Assembly: GCA_049972045.1 (NCBI GenBank)
Contig: JBMFKS010000003.1
Location: 1-64,000 of the forward strand
Source of the DNA: SpSt-77 sp049972045
Lineage (GTDB): Bacteria > Chloroflexota > Anaerolineae > B4-G1 > DUEL01
Direction: 5' to 3'
Length of the DNA: 64,000 nucleotides
The position numbers were made by a program, and so were the translations under genes. Positions 26,989 through 36,664 of this stretch are shown piece by piece. The notes beneath the pieces are model-generated. The model had not been told where the DNA came from. It saw only the letters and a program-made list of their open reading frames with translations, and searched no databases. Position 1 is the first letter of the stretch. Each line of letters begins with the position of its first letter.

Positions 26989-28875
26989 ATGGAGCAAAGG
27001 ATTCCGATCTCGCGAACCCCAAACACCCTGGGCGGACGGCTGGCCGGCCTGGCCCTAATTCTCATCCTGATCGTACTGGCCGGCGGGGTGGTCGTCATCC
27101 GCCAGTTAATCCGCATCCGCGACGCGGTGATCGCGATGCAGGAAGCCTCTACCCATATGGAGATGGCCCTCTCATCGGCCCACCAGACGACCGAACTGGT
27201 GCTCAATGTCCGGGAAGGCGTGGGCCAGGGACTGGGCGGGGCGGAATTGAACCAGCGGCTGGCTCCGTATCTGGTCACCCTGGAGACCCAGCGGCAGGCG
27301 CTGCAGGTAGAGGCGGAGCATCTTCCTCCCGGGAGTGACCTCCAGGCTCGGATGGCTACCGTGGGGACGGTTCTGGGAAACGTGAGCGGCGTGGCCCGCC
27401 AGATTCTCCAGGCGGTGGAACAGGAGGACCGGACTTGGGCCCGCTATCTGCTGGCCCAACTGAGTGTGAATCACCGACTGGTGGAACAAGAGACCATCCA
27501 ACTGGTCGTGCTGGCCCGGGCGCGCCATGAACAGGCCCAGGCAGAGGCCCGCCTGGCCGCGCGACGGGTGCTTATCGTGGTCCCATTGGCGACGGTGGCG
27601 GTGATTCTGGTCGCGGCCGGGGCGGCCGTTCTGCTCCTGAGGGGGGTGGTCACCGGGGTCCGCATGCTCTCCGACTCCGCCGGGCAGTTGGCGGTGGGCC
27701 GCCTGGAGACCCGGGTGCCGGAGCGGGGATTGGAGGAGTTCCGCTTCCTGGCCCGGACCTTCAACAATATGGCTTCCGAACTCCAGCAACTGTATACCGG
27801 CTTGGAACGGCTGGTAGCCCGGCGCACCGCCGATCTGGCCCGCCGGACGGCCCAACTGGAAGCCGCTGCCTTCGTCGCCCGCCGCGCCGCCGAAATCCGC
27901 GATGTGGACACGCTTCTCAACGAGACCGTCCGCCTCATCTCCGACCGCTTCGGCTTCTACCACGCGGGGATCTTCCTGATAGACGAGGCGGGGGAATATG
28001 CCGTTCTGCGGGCGGCTTCTTCGGAGGGTGGGCGGCGGATGCTGGCCCGGGGCCACCGGCTGGCAGTGGGGAAGGTGGGCATCGTCGGCACCGTGGCGGG
28101 GACCGGCAGGCCCCGCATCGCGCTGGACGTGGGAGAGGATGCCGTCTTCTTTGACAATCCCGACCTGCCGCTGACCCGTTCGGAGATGGCGGTGCCGTTG
28201 AAGGTGGGAGACCGGGTCATCGGCGTGCTGGATGTGCAGTCCGTGGAGCCGGAAGCCTTCACGGACGAGGACGTGGCGGTCTTGCAGACGATGGCCGACC
28301 AGATCGCCCTGGCCATTGAGAACGCCCGACTCCTGGAGGAGAGCCGCCGGGCACTGGAGGAACTGGAACGGTTGTACGGGGTGCGGGCGCGGGAAGCCTG
28401 GGAAATCGTGGCATCTTCTCGCCCGGCTGTTTACCGCTATACCGGAACGGATGTGGAACCGCTTCCAGCGCCGGTTCCGCCGACCGGTGAGGGGGATGGT
28501 CGCCATCTGACCGTGCCCATCCGCCTCTGGGGCCAGGCCATTGGCTCCATCCTGCTGCAACGCACGGAGGAGCAACCTCCCTGGTCGCCGGAGGAGCGGC
28601 AGTTGGGGGAGGAGATCGGGGAGCAGATCGCCCTGGCGCTGGAGAACGCCCGCCTGATCGCGGAGACGGAGAGCCGGGCCGCCCGGGAGCGGATGCTGGC
28701 CGAGATGACGGCCCGCCTGACTCGTTCGCTGGATATAGATGCCCTTCTGGATGCAGCGGTCCGGGAACTGGCCCGGCTGCCGGAGGTGGCGGAGGTGGCC
28801 GTCTATGTGGGCGGGCAGGAAGTATCATCCCCGCTCTCCCGAGAGCCCGGGCGGCGGGAGAGAGGGCGCGGGTAA
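26989..28875 (+). CDS. Kinase-less membrane sensor: two TM, HAMP, GAF, half-GAF, tail
   Basis: 628 residues. Membrane segments 16-38 and about 190-217 flank a helical outside region of about 150 residues. HAMP (218-272), a coiled coil with RRTADLARRTAQLEA, GAF (about 291-447) with PRIALDVGEDAVFFDNPDLP, half-GAF (about 460-560, start REAWEIVA) and the shared tail (about 562-609, RERMLAEMTARLTRS) follow. It ends in an Arg/Gly-rich stretch. The GAF DNA at 27879-28133 is identical to 33553-33807 in the 32522 gene. A weak inverted repeat (GACAAC/GTTGTC) at 26942-26961 precedes it. Confidence 0.9.
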   Translation: MEQRIPISRTPNTLGGRLAGLALILILIVLAGGVVVIRQLIRIRDAVIAMQEASTHMEMALSSAHQTTELVLNVREGVGQGLGGAELNQRLAPYLVTLETQRQALQVEAEHLPPGSDLQARMATVGTVLGNVSGVARQILQAVEQEDRTWARYLLAQLSVNHRLVEQETIQLVVLARARHEQAQAEARLAARRVLIVVPLATVAVILVAAGAAVLLLRGVVTGVRMLSDSAGQLAVGRLETRVPERGLEEFRFLARTFNNMASELQQLYTGLERLVARRTADLARRTAQLEAAAFVARRAAEIRDVDTLLNETVRLISDRFGFYHAGIFLIDEAGEYAVLRAASSEGGRRMLARGHRLAVGKVGIVGTVAGTGRPRIALDVGEDAVFFDNPDLPLTRSEMAVPLKVGDRVIGVLDVQSVEPEAFTDEDVAVLQTMADQIALAIENARLLEESRRALEELERLYGVRAREAWEIVASSRPAVYRYTGTDVEPLPAPVPPTGEGDGRHLTVPIRLWGQAIGSILLQRTEEQPPWSPEERQLGEEIGEQIALALENARLIAETESRAARERMLAEMTARLTRSLDIDALLDAAVRELARLPEVAEVAVYVGGQEVSSPLSREPGRRERGRG

Positions 28876-28890
28876 GAACAGGGGAGCACT

Positions 28891-29496
28891 ATGAGGGTGA
28901 CGACGTATCCGGAGGTCAAAACCCCGGAGCAGATTCTCTACGAGTGGTTTGCCGAGCGGGTCTGGGAGGAGGACCTTTATCTGGAACTGGCGAACCGGGG
29001 GAACGTCTATGTGGAACTGGACGACGGGAGGATCGTGTTTCCGATGATGCCGACCGTGCTGCACCAGATGGTCGTCCTGAACCTGGCCACCGCCCTGCGG
29101 GCGTACGCGCGCTCGCTTCCCGCACCCGGCCGGGTGTTGATCGCTCCGACGCCGATCCGTCTCTGGCCCCTGAAGATTCGGGAGCCCGATGTGGTGTTCT
29201 ATAGGGCCGAACATCTGGACCGGGTGGGCGAGCAGGTGAGCGGGGTGCCCGATTTCGTCGCCGAGGTCCTTTCGCCGTCCACCCTGGCGCTGGATACCGG
29301 GCAGAAGATGGTGGAATATGCCCTGGCGGGCATCCCCGAGTACTGGCTGGTGGACCCGGACCGCCGGACCGTTGCCGTCTATGTCCTGGAAGGGACGGGT
29401 TACCGTCTGGCCGGAGAATACGGTGTCGGTCAGCGGGTAGCGGCGCAGACTCTGCCCGGCTTTTCGCTGGATGTGGATGAACTCTGGATGCCGTAA
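28891..29496 (+). CDS. Uma2-family (DUF820) PD-(D/E)XK endonuclease-like protein
   Basis: 201 residues. Family landmarks are PTPIRLWPLKIREPDVVFY with the first acidic residue, PDFVAEVLSPST with the Glu, and DTGQKMVEYALAGIPEYWLVDP with the Lys-x-x-x-Tyr helix. This family is widespread in cyanobacteria and Chloroflexota, usually in many copies, and its role is unknown. It has a good ribosome binding site (AGGGGAG), lies 15 bases after a sensor gene and is in the same direction, so it is probably part of the same transcript. Confidence 0.9.
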   Translation: MRVTTYPEVKTPEQILYEWFAERVWEEDLYLELANRGNVYVELDDGRIVFPMMPTVLHQMVVLNLATALRAYARSLPAPGRVLIAPTPIRLWPLKIREPDVVFYRAEHLDRVGEQVSGVPDFVAEVLSPSTLALDTGQKMVEYALAGIPEYWLVDPDRRTVAVYVLEGTGYRLAGEYGVGQRVAAQTLPGFSLDVDELWMP

Positions 29497-29529
29497 CGTT
29501 GCCCATCATGGATGACCGAGGTGAGCCCG

Positions 29530-30705
29530 ATGGAGACCTATGATGTCATCATCGTCGGTGCCGGCCCGGCGGGCCTATCCACGGCATTGCACCTGCAGCA
29601 GATGTCGCCCGATCTGGCCTCCCGGACTGTAATCCTGGAAAAGGCCCGTCACCCGCGCCCGAAACTCTGCGGTGGGGGGGTTCTGCCCGATGGAGAGATG
29701 GTTCTGGCGGATTTGGGCCTGGATGTGGCCGAAGTGCCCTCTATGGAGGCAGTTTTCTCCTGCTTTGTTTTTGAGGATAGGGGGGCATGTCTGCGCGGAA
29801 CGGCCCCTTACGCTTTTCGTGTTTTCCGCCGGGACGAGTTTGATGCCTGGCTGGCGCGCAAAGCGATGGAACGGGGACTGGACCTGCGGGAGGAGATACC
29901 GGTAATCGGGGTAGTTCCCGGCGACCCGTATGTGGAGATCATCACCGCCAGAGGTACCTACCGGGCCCGGGTAGTAGTCGCGGCGGATGGTGCGCACAGT
30001 CGGATCCGGCGGGTGATAGAAGACCGCCGCAGGTCGCACTATATCTATGCGCTCTCCACGGTGACTCCGCCTCTTCCGGACGGGTCCTCTCATCGCCCGG
30101 AGCAGGCGTATTTTGACTTTACCGCGATTTCCCGTGGCATACCCGGCTATATCTGGGACTTTCCCACTCAGGTGGAAGGGCAGCCGATGCGTTCCTGGGG
30201 GATTTACGACAGCAACACAGGGAGCCGGGACCCCCGTCGGAAGCAGGAACTCCTGGCAGCCGAAATGGCGCGACAGGGGTATCGGCTGGAGGAGTTTCCC
30301 CTGCAGGGGGAATCGGTCTACGCGTTCAGCCCGCGCAACGTCTTCTCCGCGCCGCACATTTTGCTGGTTGGCGATGCCCTGGGCGTGGAGAAAATGTTCG
30401 GTGAAGGGGTCAGCCCAGCAATCGGGTGCGGCCGGATCGCAGTGGAAGCGATTGTGGACGCTTTCGCCAAGGGAGATTTTTCGTTCAAGGACTATCGGAG
30501 GCGTGTGTTGACCAGCGAGGTGGGGAAGGCCCTGACGGCGCGGGTCTTTCTTGCTGAAGTTCTCTACCGTGTCCGGAATCCCGTTGTTCAACGTTTCGTC
30601 TGGTGGCGGATGGGACGGCTTATGAAATGGGGCGTTCAGCATATCCTGGCCAACTGGGCGGAGCGTGGTCGGAAAGCCCAGGGGAAGCCGCATCGGGAAG
30701 GCTAA
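29530..30705 (+). CDS. FAD-dependent oxidoreductase, geranylgeranyl-reductase-like
   Basis: About 391 residues. The Rossmann motif DVIIVGAGPAGLSTALHL lies at the start, then the KLCGGGVLPDG site typical of the geranylgeranyl reductase group, VVAADGAHSRIRR, and the second FAD motif LLVGDALGVEKMFGEGVSPAIGCG. The enzymes reduce isoprenoid double bonds or modify aromatic rings; the substrate here is unknown. ATG 29530 has GAGGTGAG upstream. An ATG at 29512 has none. It is the only plainly metabolic gene in the sensory locus. A mevalonate-pathway gene lies in the window at 213-1235, but far away. Confidence 0.87.
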   Translation: METYDVIIVGAGPAGLSTALHLQQMSPDLASRTVILEKARHPRPKLCGGGVLPDGEMVLADLGLDVAEVPSMEAVFSCFVFEDRGACLRGTAPYAFRVFRRDEFDAWLARKAMERGLDLREEIPVIGVVPGDPYVEIITARGTYRARVVVAADGAHSRIRRVIEDRRRSHYIYALSTVTPPLPDGSSHRPEQAYFDFTAISRGIPGYIWDFPTQVEGQPMRSWGIYDSNTGSRDPRRKQELLAAEMARQGYRLEEFPLQGESVYAFSPRNVFSAPHILLVGDALGVEKMFGEGVSPAIGCGRIAVEAIVDAFAKGDFSFKDYRRRVLTSEVGKALTARVFLAEVLYRVRNPVVQRFVWWRMGRLMKWGVQHILANWAERGRKAQGKPHREG

Positions 30706-30750
30706 CAACCGGCCTGCTGATTGTAGCGGAAGGAGAGGCTGGAGGAAAGG

Positions 30751-32511
30751 ATGGACAAAAGCAAACTTCGTCGGTGGTGGGAACGCCTGATAGCAGTGAA
30801 CGTCCCGGATGAGGAAGAAGCCCGACTGGGCCGCCTGTTCAACACCCTTATGGTTATTTCCGTAGGAGTAGTTTTGGTTCTTAGCTTCAATTTCATCCTC
30901 GTGTGGCTTCTGGGGTACACTCCCTTGGCTCCCGCATTCATTGGGGCGGCGTTCCCCTGGTCCTTCATCCCGCTGAGCCTCTTTTGCCTCTTCCAGGCCA
31001 AAAGAGGACGGGTCCGCCAGATGATCACGCTGTATGTCTGGACACATTTCCTTGGAGTCGCTCTGGCAGTCTTTTTGTTTGAAGGCATCCGTTCGGCCGG
31101 CTGGCTTTTGTTCAGTGCGACGATTATCATCGCTGGAATGTTAATTCGCCCCGATTACGCCCTCCGTGTGGCGGGCTTGGTGCTGGGATACTACTTTGTC
31201 CTGCTTGTTCTGACTCTACTGGGAATCTACACACCGCCGCTGACTACTGGGCCACAGGGACAGGTCTTTTCCACAATGTTTGTGACTTTGCTGATGCCTG
31301 TCCTGACGGTTGCCGTGCTGACCTACCTGAACACCCGCAGCCTGCAGGATGCTCTGAGTCGCCTGCGGTTGACCAGCCGGGAACTGGAGGAGCAACGACG
31401 CACGCTGGAGGACCAGGTCGCTGCCCGCACCGCCGACCTGGCCCGCCGCACGGCCCAACTGGAGGCGGCGGCCACTGTGGCCCGGCGGGCCGCCGCCATC
31501 CGGGATGTCCAGGCCCTGCTGGATGAGACCGTCCGCCTCATCTCCGACCGCTTCGGCTTTTACCACGTGGGCATCTTTCTGCTGGATGAACGGGGAGAGT
31601 ACGCCGTCCTCCAGGCGGCCTCCTCCGAGGGCGGGCAGCGGATGCTGGCCCGGGGCCACCGATTGCGAGTGGGGGAAGGCGGCATCGTGGGCCATGTGGC
31701 GGGGACCGGCCAGCCCCGCATCGCGCTGGACGTGGGCGCCGATGCCGTCTTCTTTGACAACCCCGACCTGCCGCGGACCCGTTCGGAGATGGCGCTGCCG
31801 CTGAAGGTGGGGGAGCGGGTCATCGGCGTGCTGGATGTGCAGTCGGAGGAGCCGGCGGCCTTCACGGATGAGGACGTGGCGGTCCTGCAGACGATGGCCG
31901 ACCAGATCGCCCTGGCCATTGAGAACGCCCGCACACTGGAACAGATGGAGCGGACGGTGCAGGAACTGGAGCGGGTCTACGGGGAGTACACTCGGGAGGC
32001 CTGGCAGACGGTCCGGCAGGCCCGTCGGTGGGTGGGCCGCCGCTATCGCCGCCTGGTCCCCGAATCGGCAGAAGAACTGACCGAAGAGGCCCGCCGGGCC
32101 CTTTCGGAGGGCCGTTCGGTCCTGCAGCCCCTGCGGGAAGAAGGCGATGGCCGGGTGACCGGCACCCTCCTGGCCGTCCCGATGAAACTGCGGGGCCAGG
32201 TCATCGGCGCGCTGAACCTGCGTTTTGCCGCCCCGGAGGTGCCGCCGGAGGCCGTTCAGATGGTGGAAGCCATCGCCGACCGGCTGGCCCTGGCGCTGGA
32301 AAACGCGCGCCTCCTGGAGGAGACCCGCCGTCACGCCGAGCGGGACCGGAGGATCGCCGAAATCACGGCGAAGGTGCGGGCCTCTATGGACCCGGAGACC
32401 ATCCTGCGTACGGCCGCACGGGAACTGGGAGCCGCGCTGGGGGTGGACCGGGTGGTGGTGCATATGAGCCCGCCTCCCTCTCTCCGAAGAGATGAGAGAG
32501 ATACGGAGTAG
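30751..32511 (+). CDS. Kinase-less membrane sensor: six-TM domain, GAF, half-GAF, tail
   Basis: 586 residues, GGAGGAAAGG before the ATG. About six membrane helices (residues 25-200), a coiled coil with ARTADLARRTAQLEA, GAF (about 236-393) with PRIALDVGADAVFFDNPDLP, half-GAF (about 408-526, start REAWQTVRQ) and the shared tail (about 528-572, RDRRIAEITAKVRASMD). There is no output enzyme. The 3' half of its GAF is identical in DNA to that of the next gene. Confidence 0.9.
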   Translation: MDKSKLRRWWERLIAVNVPDEEEARLGRLFNTLMVISVGVVLVLSFNFILVWLLGYTPLAPAFIGAAFPWSFIPLSLFCLFQAKRGRVRQMITLYVWTHFLGVALAVFLFEGIRSAGWLLFSATIIIAGMLIRPDYALRVAGLVLGYYFVLLVLTLLGIYTPPLTTGPQGQVFSTMFVTLLMPVLTVAVLTYLNTRSLQDALSRLRLTSRELEEQRRTLEDQVAARTADLARRTAQLEAAATVARRAAAIRDVQALLDETVRLISDRFGFYHVGIFLLDERGEYAVLQAASSEGGQRMLARGHRLRVGEGGIVGHVAGTGQPRIALDVGADAVFFDNPDLPRTRSEMALPLKVGERVIGVLDVQSEEPAAFTDEDVAVLQTMADQIALAIENARTLEQMERTVQELERVYGEYTREAWQTVRQARRWVGRRYRRLVPESAEELTEEARRALSEGRSVLQPLREEGDGRVTGTLLAVPMKLRGQVIGALNLRFAAPEVPPEAVQMVEAIADRLALALENARLLEETRRHAERDRRIAEITAKVRASMDPETILRTAARELGAALGVDRVVVHMSPPPSLRRDERDTE

Positions 32512-32521
32512 GTGGCAAGGG

Positions 32522-35500
32522 ATGATCCGAAACAGAGTCCGTCCAGACTGGCTGCTGCTGAACCGATACCTTTCGCGCTGGGGAGACCGGTATATCGGGC
32601 GTGTGACGGCCCTGGCCGAATTGGCCTCAGTGCTGGCCGCTGCGCTTAGTATTTATTACATCTCAGCCACCATCGTGTTGAGCCAGAGGGAGATCTGGGG
32701 GCTGATTCTGCTGGTCGGTGTGCTGGTCTTCCTGGCCAATGGGTCGGGTCTTTTCTACGCCCTGCGGGCGACGGCTCGTGTGCGAAGAGCCCTGCGGGAT
32801 GGAGGCTCCCTGCCCGTCGGGGAGGAGGAGCTCATCCTCCGGGAAGCAACATCGTTTCCCTGGCGTTTTGCACGCTTTGCGTTTGTCAATACGGTCCTGG
32901 TCGTCGTTGTCCCGGGCCTGGCGCTGGCCTATGTGCTGATCGGTATTCGGCTCTCCAACCTACCGTACCTCTTCGTCGGCGGCCTTGTGGCTACTATATG
33001 GATCTCCATTTATTACTACTTTGTGCTGGAATGGCTTTTCTGGCCAGTGCGCCAGGTGCTGTTCTCCCGTTCCGCTGGGCTGCACCAGCGCCATCTGGCA
33101 GGGCCAGGCATTCAGGCCCGTATGCTGGTGGTCTACATAATTTTGCTGGCTACGACCCTTTTGATGGTCGGAACTCTCGTCTATCGCAAGAGCGAGCAGG
33201 CGGTAGCACCGGGAGCCAACCCTATCCTGGTTCTGCGGAGCATGCAGGGCCACATCCTGTTTATCGGGCTGATGAGCCTGTTTTTGGGTGTGGGATTCTC
33301 CGTCCTGCTGGCGCGCATGGTCGCCCGCCCCATCCGGCGGCTGATGGACACGATGGCTGAGGTGGAAAGGGGAGACATGAGCCGCCGAGGCGAACTCCTC
33401 TCCACCGATGAAACCGGGCACCTGACCCTCGCGTTTAACCGGATGATCGGCCAGTTACAGATGCTCCAGATGGGCCTGGAGGAAGAAGTAACCCGGCGCA
33501 CCGCCGACCTGGCCCGCCGCACGGCCCAACTGGAGGCCGCTGCCTTCATCGCCCGCCGCGCCGCCGAAATCCGCGATGTGGACACGCTTCTCAACGAGAC
33601 CGTCCGCCTCATCTCCGACCGCTTCGGCTTCTACCACGCGGGGATCTTCCTGATAGACGAGGCGGGGGAATATGCCGTTCTGCGGGCGGCTTCTTCGGAG
33701 GGTGGGCGGCGGATGCTGGCCCGGGGCCACCGGCTGGCAGTGGGGAAGGTGGGCATCGTCGGCACCGTGGCGGGGACCGGCAGGCCCCGCATCGCGCTGG
33801 ACGTGGGCGCCGATGCCGTCTTCTTTGACAACCCCGACCTGCCGCGGACCCGTTCGGAGATGGCGCTGCCGCTGAAGGTGGGGGAGCGGGTCATCGGCGT
33901 GCTGGATGTGCAGTCGGAGGAGCCGGCGGCCTTCACGGACGAGGACGTGGCGGTCCTGCAGACGATGGCTGACCAGATCGCCCTGGCCGTTGAGAACGCG
34001 CGGCTGCTGGAGGAAACACGGCGAGCGCTGGAGGAACTCCGCACCCTCTATGGGGAGCGTCTCCGCGAGGCCTGGGAACGGCTGGAAGGTTTCCCGCCCG
34101 CCCTGGTCTACGACCGCGTGACGGTTACCCCCATGGAAGCCCCACCGCCCGTCCCGGCGGTGGAAGAGGCCCTGCGGCAGGGGCAGGTCGTCGCTCTCAG
34201 CGAGCCGGATAACGGCCGGGCCGTCATCGCCGCACCTCTCCGCCTGCACGACCAGGTCATCGGCGCCATCGCCCTGGAGGAAACCGACCAGGCCCACCCC
34301 TGGACGGAAGACGAGGTGGCCCTGGTCCAGGCCGTCAGCGAACAGGTGGCCCTGGCGCTGGAGAGCGCCCGCCTCTACCAGATGGAACAGCGCCGCCGCT
34401 TCATCGCTGACACTCTGCAGGAGATCGCCCGCGTCGTCGGCTCCACGCTGGACCTGGAGGAGGTCACCAACCGGCTGCTGGACCAACTGGAGCGCCTCAT
34501 CCCCTTTGATGTCGCCGTCATTCACTTGCTACGCGGGGAACGGCGAGAGATCGTCGGCGGGCGAGGGATGAACTTGGAGGCCATGCGGCGGTGGCTGGAG
34601 AAACAGCCGCCCGTCTCCCAGGACCCGCTGCTGGCAGAGGTCATCCGGACCCGCGCGCCCGTGATCATCGCCGATGCCCAGACCGACCCGCGCTGGAGGC
34701 GCCCCAGGGCCCGCTCCGGTATGGCCGTCCCCCTGATCTTGGGTGAGGAAGTCATTGGCTTCCTGCTGGTGGACCACCCCAGGCCGGGGATGTACACCGA
34801 AGAGACGGCCGCGCTGGCAACCGCCGTGGCCGCCCAGGCCGCCGTCGCCGTCCAGAACGCCCGGCTGTACGAAGAGGCCCGGCGGGGCGCCGACCAGATG
34901 CAGGCCCTCTACGAGACCGGCCGCGCCCTCTCCTCCACGCTGGACGTGGATCAGGTCATCCAGACCGTCCTGGAGACGGTTTCCCGGCTGATGGGCTGCG
35001 AGTTTGCCATCATCTCGCTGGTGGATGAGGGGGAAGGCACCATCGGCTTCAGCCACGGCATCTGGGAGGGGGTGTTTGACCGGTATCCGGAGTGGGTAGA
35101 CAAGTCCCGGTATCCCCTGGATCATCCGGACATCATCGCCGATGTATACCGGACGGGCCGTACGGAGATTCTCACCGGCTGGGACGACCGCTTCAACCGG
35201 GAGATCTGGGAGAAGTACGGCCATGAGCGCTACCTGCGGGTCTTCCTGCCCCTCCGTTTCCAGGAACGGACCATCGGCGTGGTGGAGGTCAGTTGGGACC
35301 GGAGCCGAAAGGCGCGGGTGACCGAGGAGGAACTGCGGCTGCTCTCCACGCTGATGGACCAGGCCGCTATCGCCATTCAGAATGCCCGTCTCTACGCCGA
35401 GGCGCGGGAGCGGGCAATGGAGCAAGAGGGCCTGGCCCGGATCGCCGCCCTGGCCGTCTCCACGCTGGAACTGGAGCCCCTGCTGGAGGGGATGATGCGG

Positions 35501-36613
35501 GAGGCGGCCCCGCTGGTGGAGGCCGAGGGCGCGGCGCTGTTGCTCTACGATGAGGATACTCGCTCCCTGCGAACTCGCCACGTCCTGATACAGGGCGAAT
35601 TCCTTCCCATTGCGCCAGGGTGGGAAATCCCGCTGGAAACGCCGGGGATGGAACAGAGCATCTTCGCCCGGGGCGGGGTTTATTACTCCAACCTGGGTCT
35701 GAGTGACCCCAATCTGATCCCGGCCTACGTCCCGCATATGGAACAACTGGGCGTCCGCAACTTCTGCGGCGTGGCCCTGCGGGTGCGGGACCGGAGCATC
35801 GGCGAACTCTATTTCATCAATCGCCCTCGCGGTTTCGGGTGCGATGAGGTCCGTCTTGCCCGGGCTATCGCAGGCTACATCGCCAACGCGCTGGCCCATG
35901 CCCGCCTCTTTGAGGAGGCCCGCCTGCGGGCCGAAGAATTGGCCGTCCTGAACGAACTGGGCCAGGCCCTCACGGCCCAACTGGACGTGCAGCAGGTGCT
36001 GGAAGAGGCCTACCGGGGTGCCAGCCGCCTGCTGGATACCACCAACTTCTATATTGCCTTTTACGACCTCCAGCAGGGGATAGTGAGTTTCCCCCTGTCT
36101 GTGGAGGAGAATGAACGACGTCCCTATCGCACTCGCCCCTTTGCCAACGGCCTGACGGAGTACATCCTCCGGAACCGGAAACCGGTGCTGATAGAGGAGG
36201 ATCTGCCTGCCCGTCTGCAGGAGATGGGGGTGGATATGGTCGGTCGGCCGGCTCAATCCTGGCTGGGCGTGCCGCTGATGGTGGGCGATGAGGTGCTCGG
36301 GGTGATGGCGGTGCAGAGTTATACCACGCCGCGGGCGTACGACAAGCACGACCTGGACCTGTTGACTGCGGTTGCCAGCCAGGTAGCGATCGCCCTGCAG
36401 AACGCGCGCTCCTACGAAGAGGCCCGGCGGCGGGCGGAACGGGAGCATCTGGCCCGGCAGATTGTGGAGCGGATCCAGGCCGCTCCGGATGTGGAAAGCG
36501 TCCTCCAGGTGGCGGTGCGGGAACTGGGGCGCGCCCTGCGAGTGCCGCGATCCTTTGTCCAACTGGGAATTCCCGAAGGGGGCGATGGCCAGACCCCGCC
36601 AACGGGGGCGTGA
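32522..36613 (+). CDS. Large kinase-less membrane sensor: six TM, HAMP, five GAFs, half-GAF, tail
   Basis: About 1363 residues. Membrane helices between residues 25 and 270, HAMP (257-307), a coiled coil, GAF1 (about 336-496, RIALDVGADAVFFDNPDLP), half-GAF (about 503-620), then four further GAF domains (about 626-783, 790-960, 966-1130, 1136-1300) of different types, and the shared tail (about 1306-1350, REHLARQIVERIQAAPD). No kinase, cyclase or phosphatase follows. The start may be ATG 32522 (AAGGG upstream) or ATG 32492, which overlaps the previous gene. GAF1 is a mosaic of the GAFs in the 26989 and 30751 genes. Confidence 0.9.
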   Translation: MIRNRVRPDWLLLNRYLSRWGDRYIGRVTALAELASVLAAALSIYYISATIVLSQREIWGLILLVGVLVFLANGSGLFYALRATARVRRALRDGGSLPVGEEELILREATSFPWRFARFAFVNTVLVVVVPGLALAYVLIGIRLSNLPYLFVGGLVATIWISIYYYFVLEWLFWPVRQVLFSRSAGLHQRHLAGPGIQARMLVVYIILLATTLLMVGTLVYRKSEQAVAPGANPILVLRSMQGHILFIGLMSLFLGVGFSVLLARMVARPIRRLMDTMAEVERGDMSRRGELLSTDETGHLTLAFNRMIGQLQMLQMGLEEEVTRRTADLARRTAQLEAAAFIARRAAEIRDVDTLLNETVRLISDRFGFYHAGIFLIDEAGEYAVLRAASSEGGRRMLARGHRLAVGKVGIVGTVAGTGRPRIALDVGADAVFFDNPDLPRTRSEMALPLKVGERVIGVLDVQSEEPAAFTDEDVAVLQTMADQIALAVENARLLEETRRALEELRTLYGERLREAWERLEGFPPALVYDRVTVTPMEAPPPVPAVEEALRQGQVVALSEPDNGRAVIAAPLRLHDQVIGAIALEETDQAHPWTEDEVALVQAVSEQVALALESARLYQMEQRRRFIADTLQEIARVVGSTLDLEEVTNRLLDQLERLIPFDVAVIHLLRGERREIVGGRGMNLEAMRRWLEKQPPVSQDPLLAEVIRTRAPVIIADAQTDPRWRRPRARSGMAVPLILGEEVIGFLLVDHPRPGMYTEETAALATAVAAQAAVAVQNARLYEEARRGADQMQALYETGRALSSTLDVDQVIQTVLETVSRLMGCEFAIISLVDEGEGTIGFSHGIWEGVFDRYPEWVDKSRYPLDHPDIIADVYRTGRTEILTGWDDRFNREIWEKYGHERYLRVFLPLRFQERTIGVVEVSWDRSRKARVTEEELRLLSTLMDQAAIAIQNARLYAEARERAMEQEGLARIAALAVSTLELEPLLEGMMREAAPLVEAEGAALLLYDEDTRSLRTRHVLIQGEFLPIAPGWEIPLETPGMEQSIFARGGVYYSNLGLSDPNLIPAYVPHMEQLGVRNFCGVALRVRDRSIGELYFINRPRGFGCDEVRLARAIAGYIANALAHARLFEEARLRAEELAVLNELGQALTAQLDVQQVLEEAYRGASRLLDTTNFYIAFYDLQQGIVSFPLSVEENERRPYRTRPFANGLTEYILRNRKPVLIEEDLPARLQEMGVDMVGRPAQSWLGVPLMVGDEVLGVMAVQSYTTPRAYDKHDLDLLTAVASQVAIALQNARSYEEARRRAEREHLARQIVERIQAAPDVESVLQVAVRELGRALRVPRSFVQLGIPEGGDGQTPPTGA
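33549..33938 (+). other. Mosaic GAF segment (gene-conversion tract)
   Basis: 33549-33807 is identical base for base to 27875-28133. From about 33786 to 33938 the sequence is instead identical to the 30751 gene (about 31713-31865). The two identities overlap only in the stretch common to all three. Confidence 0.85.
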
Positions 36614-36664
36614 CCGCCCTTCGGAGAATCATCTTTGTCACTCTATTTTTAAGGAGGATTCACC

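Noticed and set aside
29512..29529. Flavoprotein start at ATG 29512
   Set aside because: No ribosome binding site there, whereas ATG 29530 has GAGGTGAG at the right distance and begins the FAD-binding strand.
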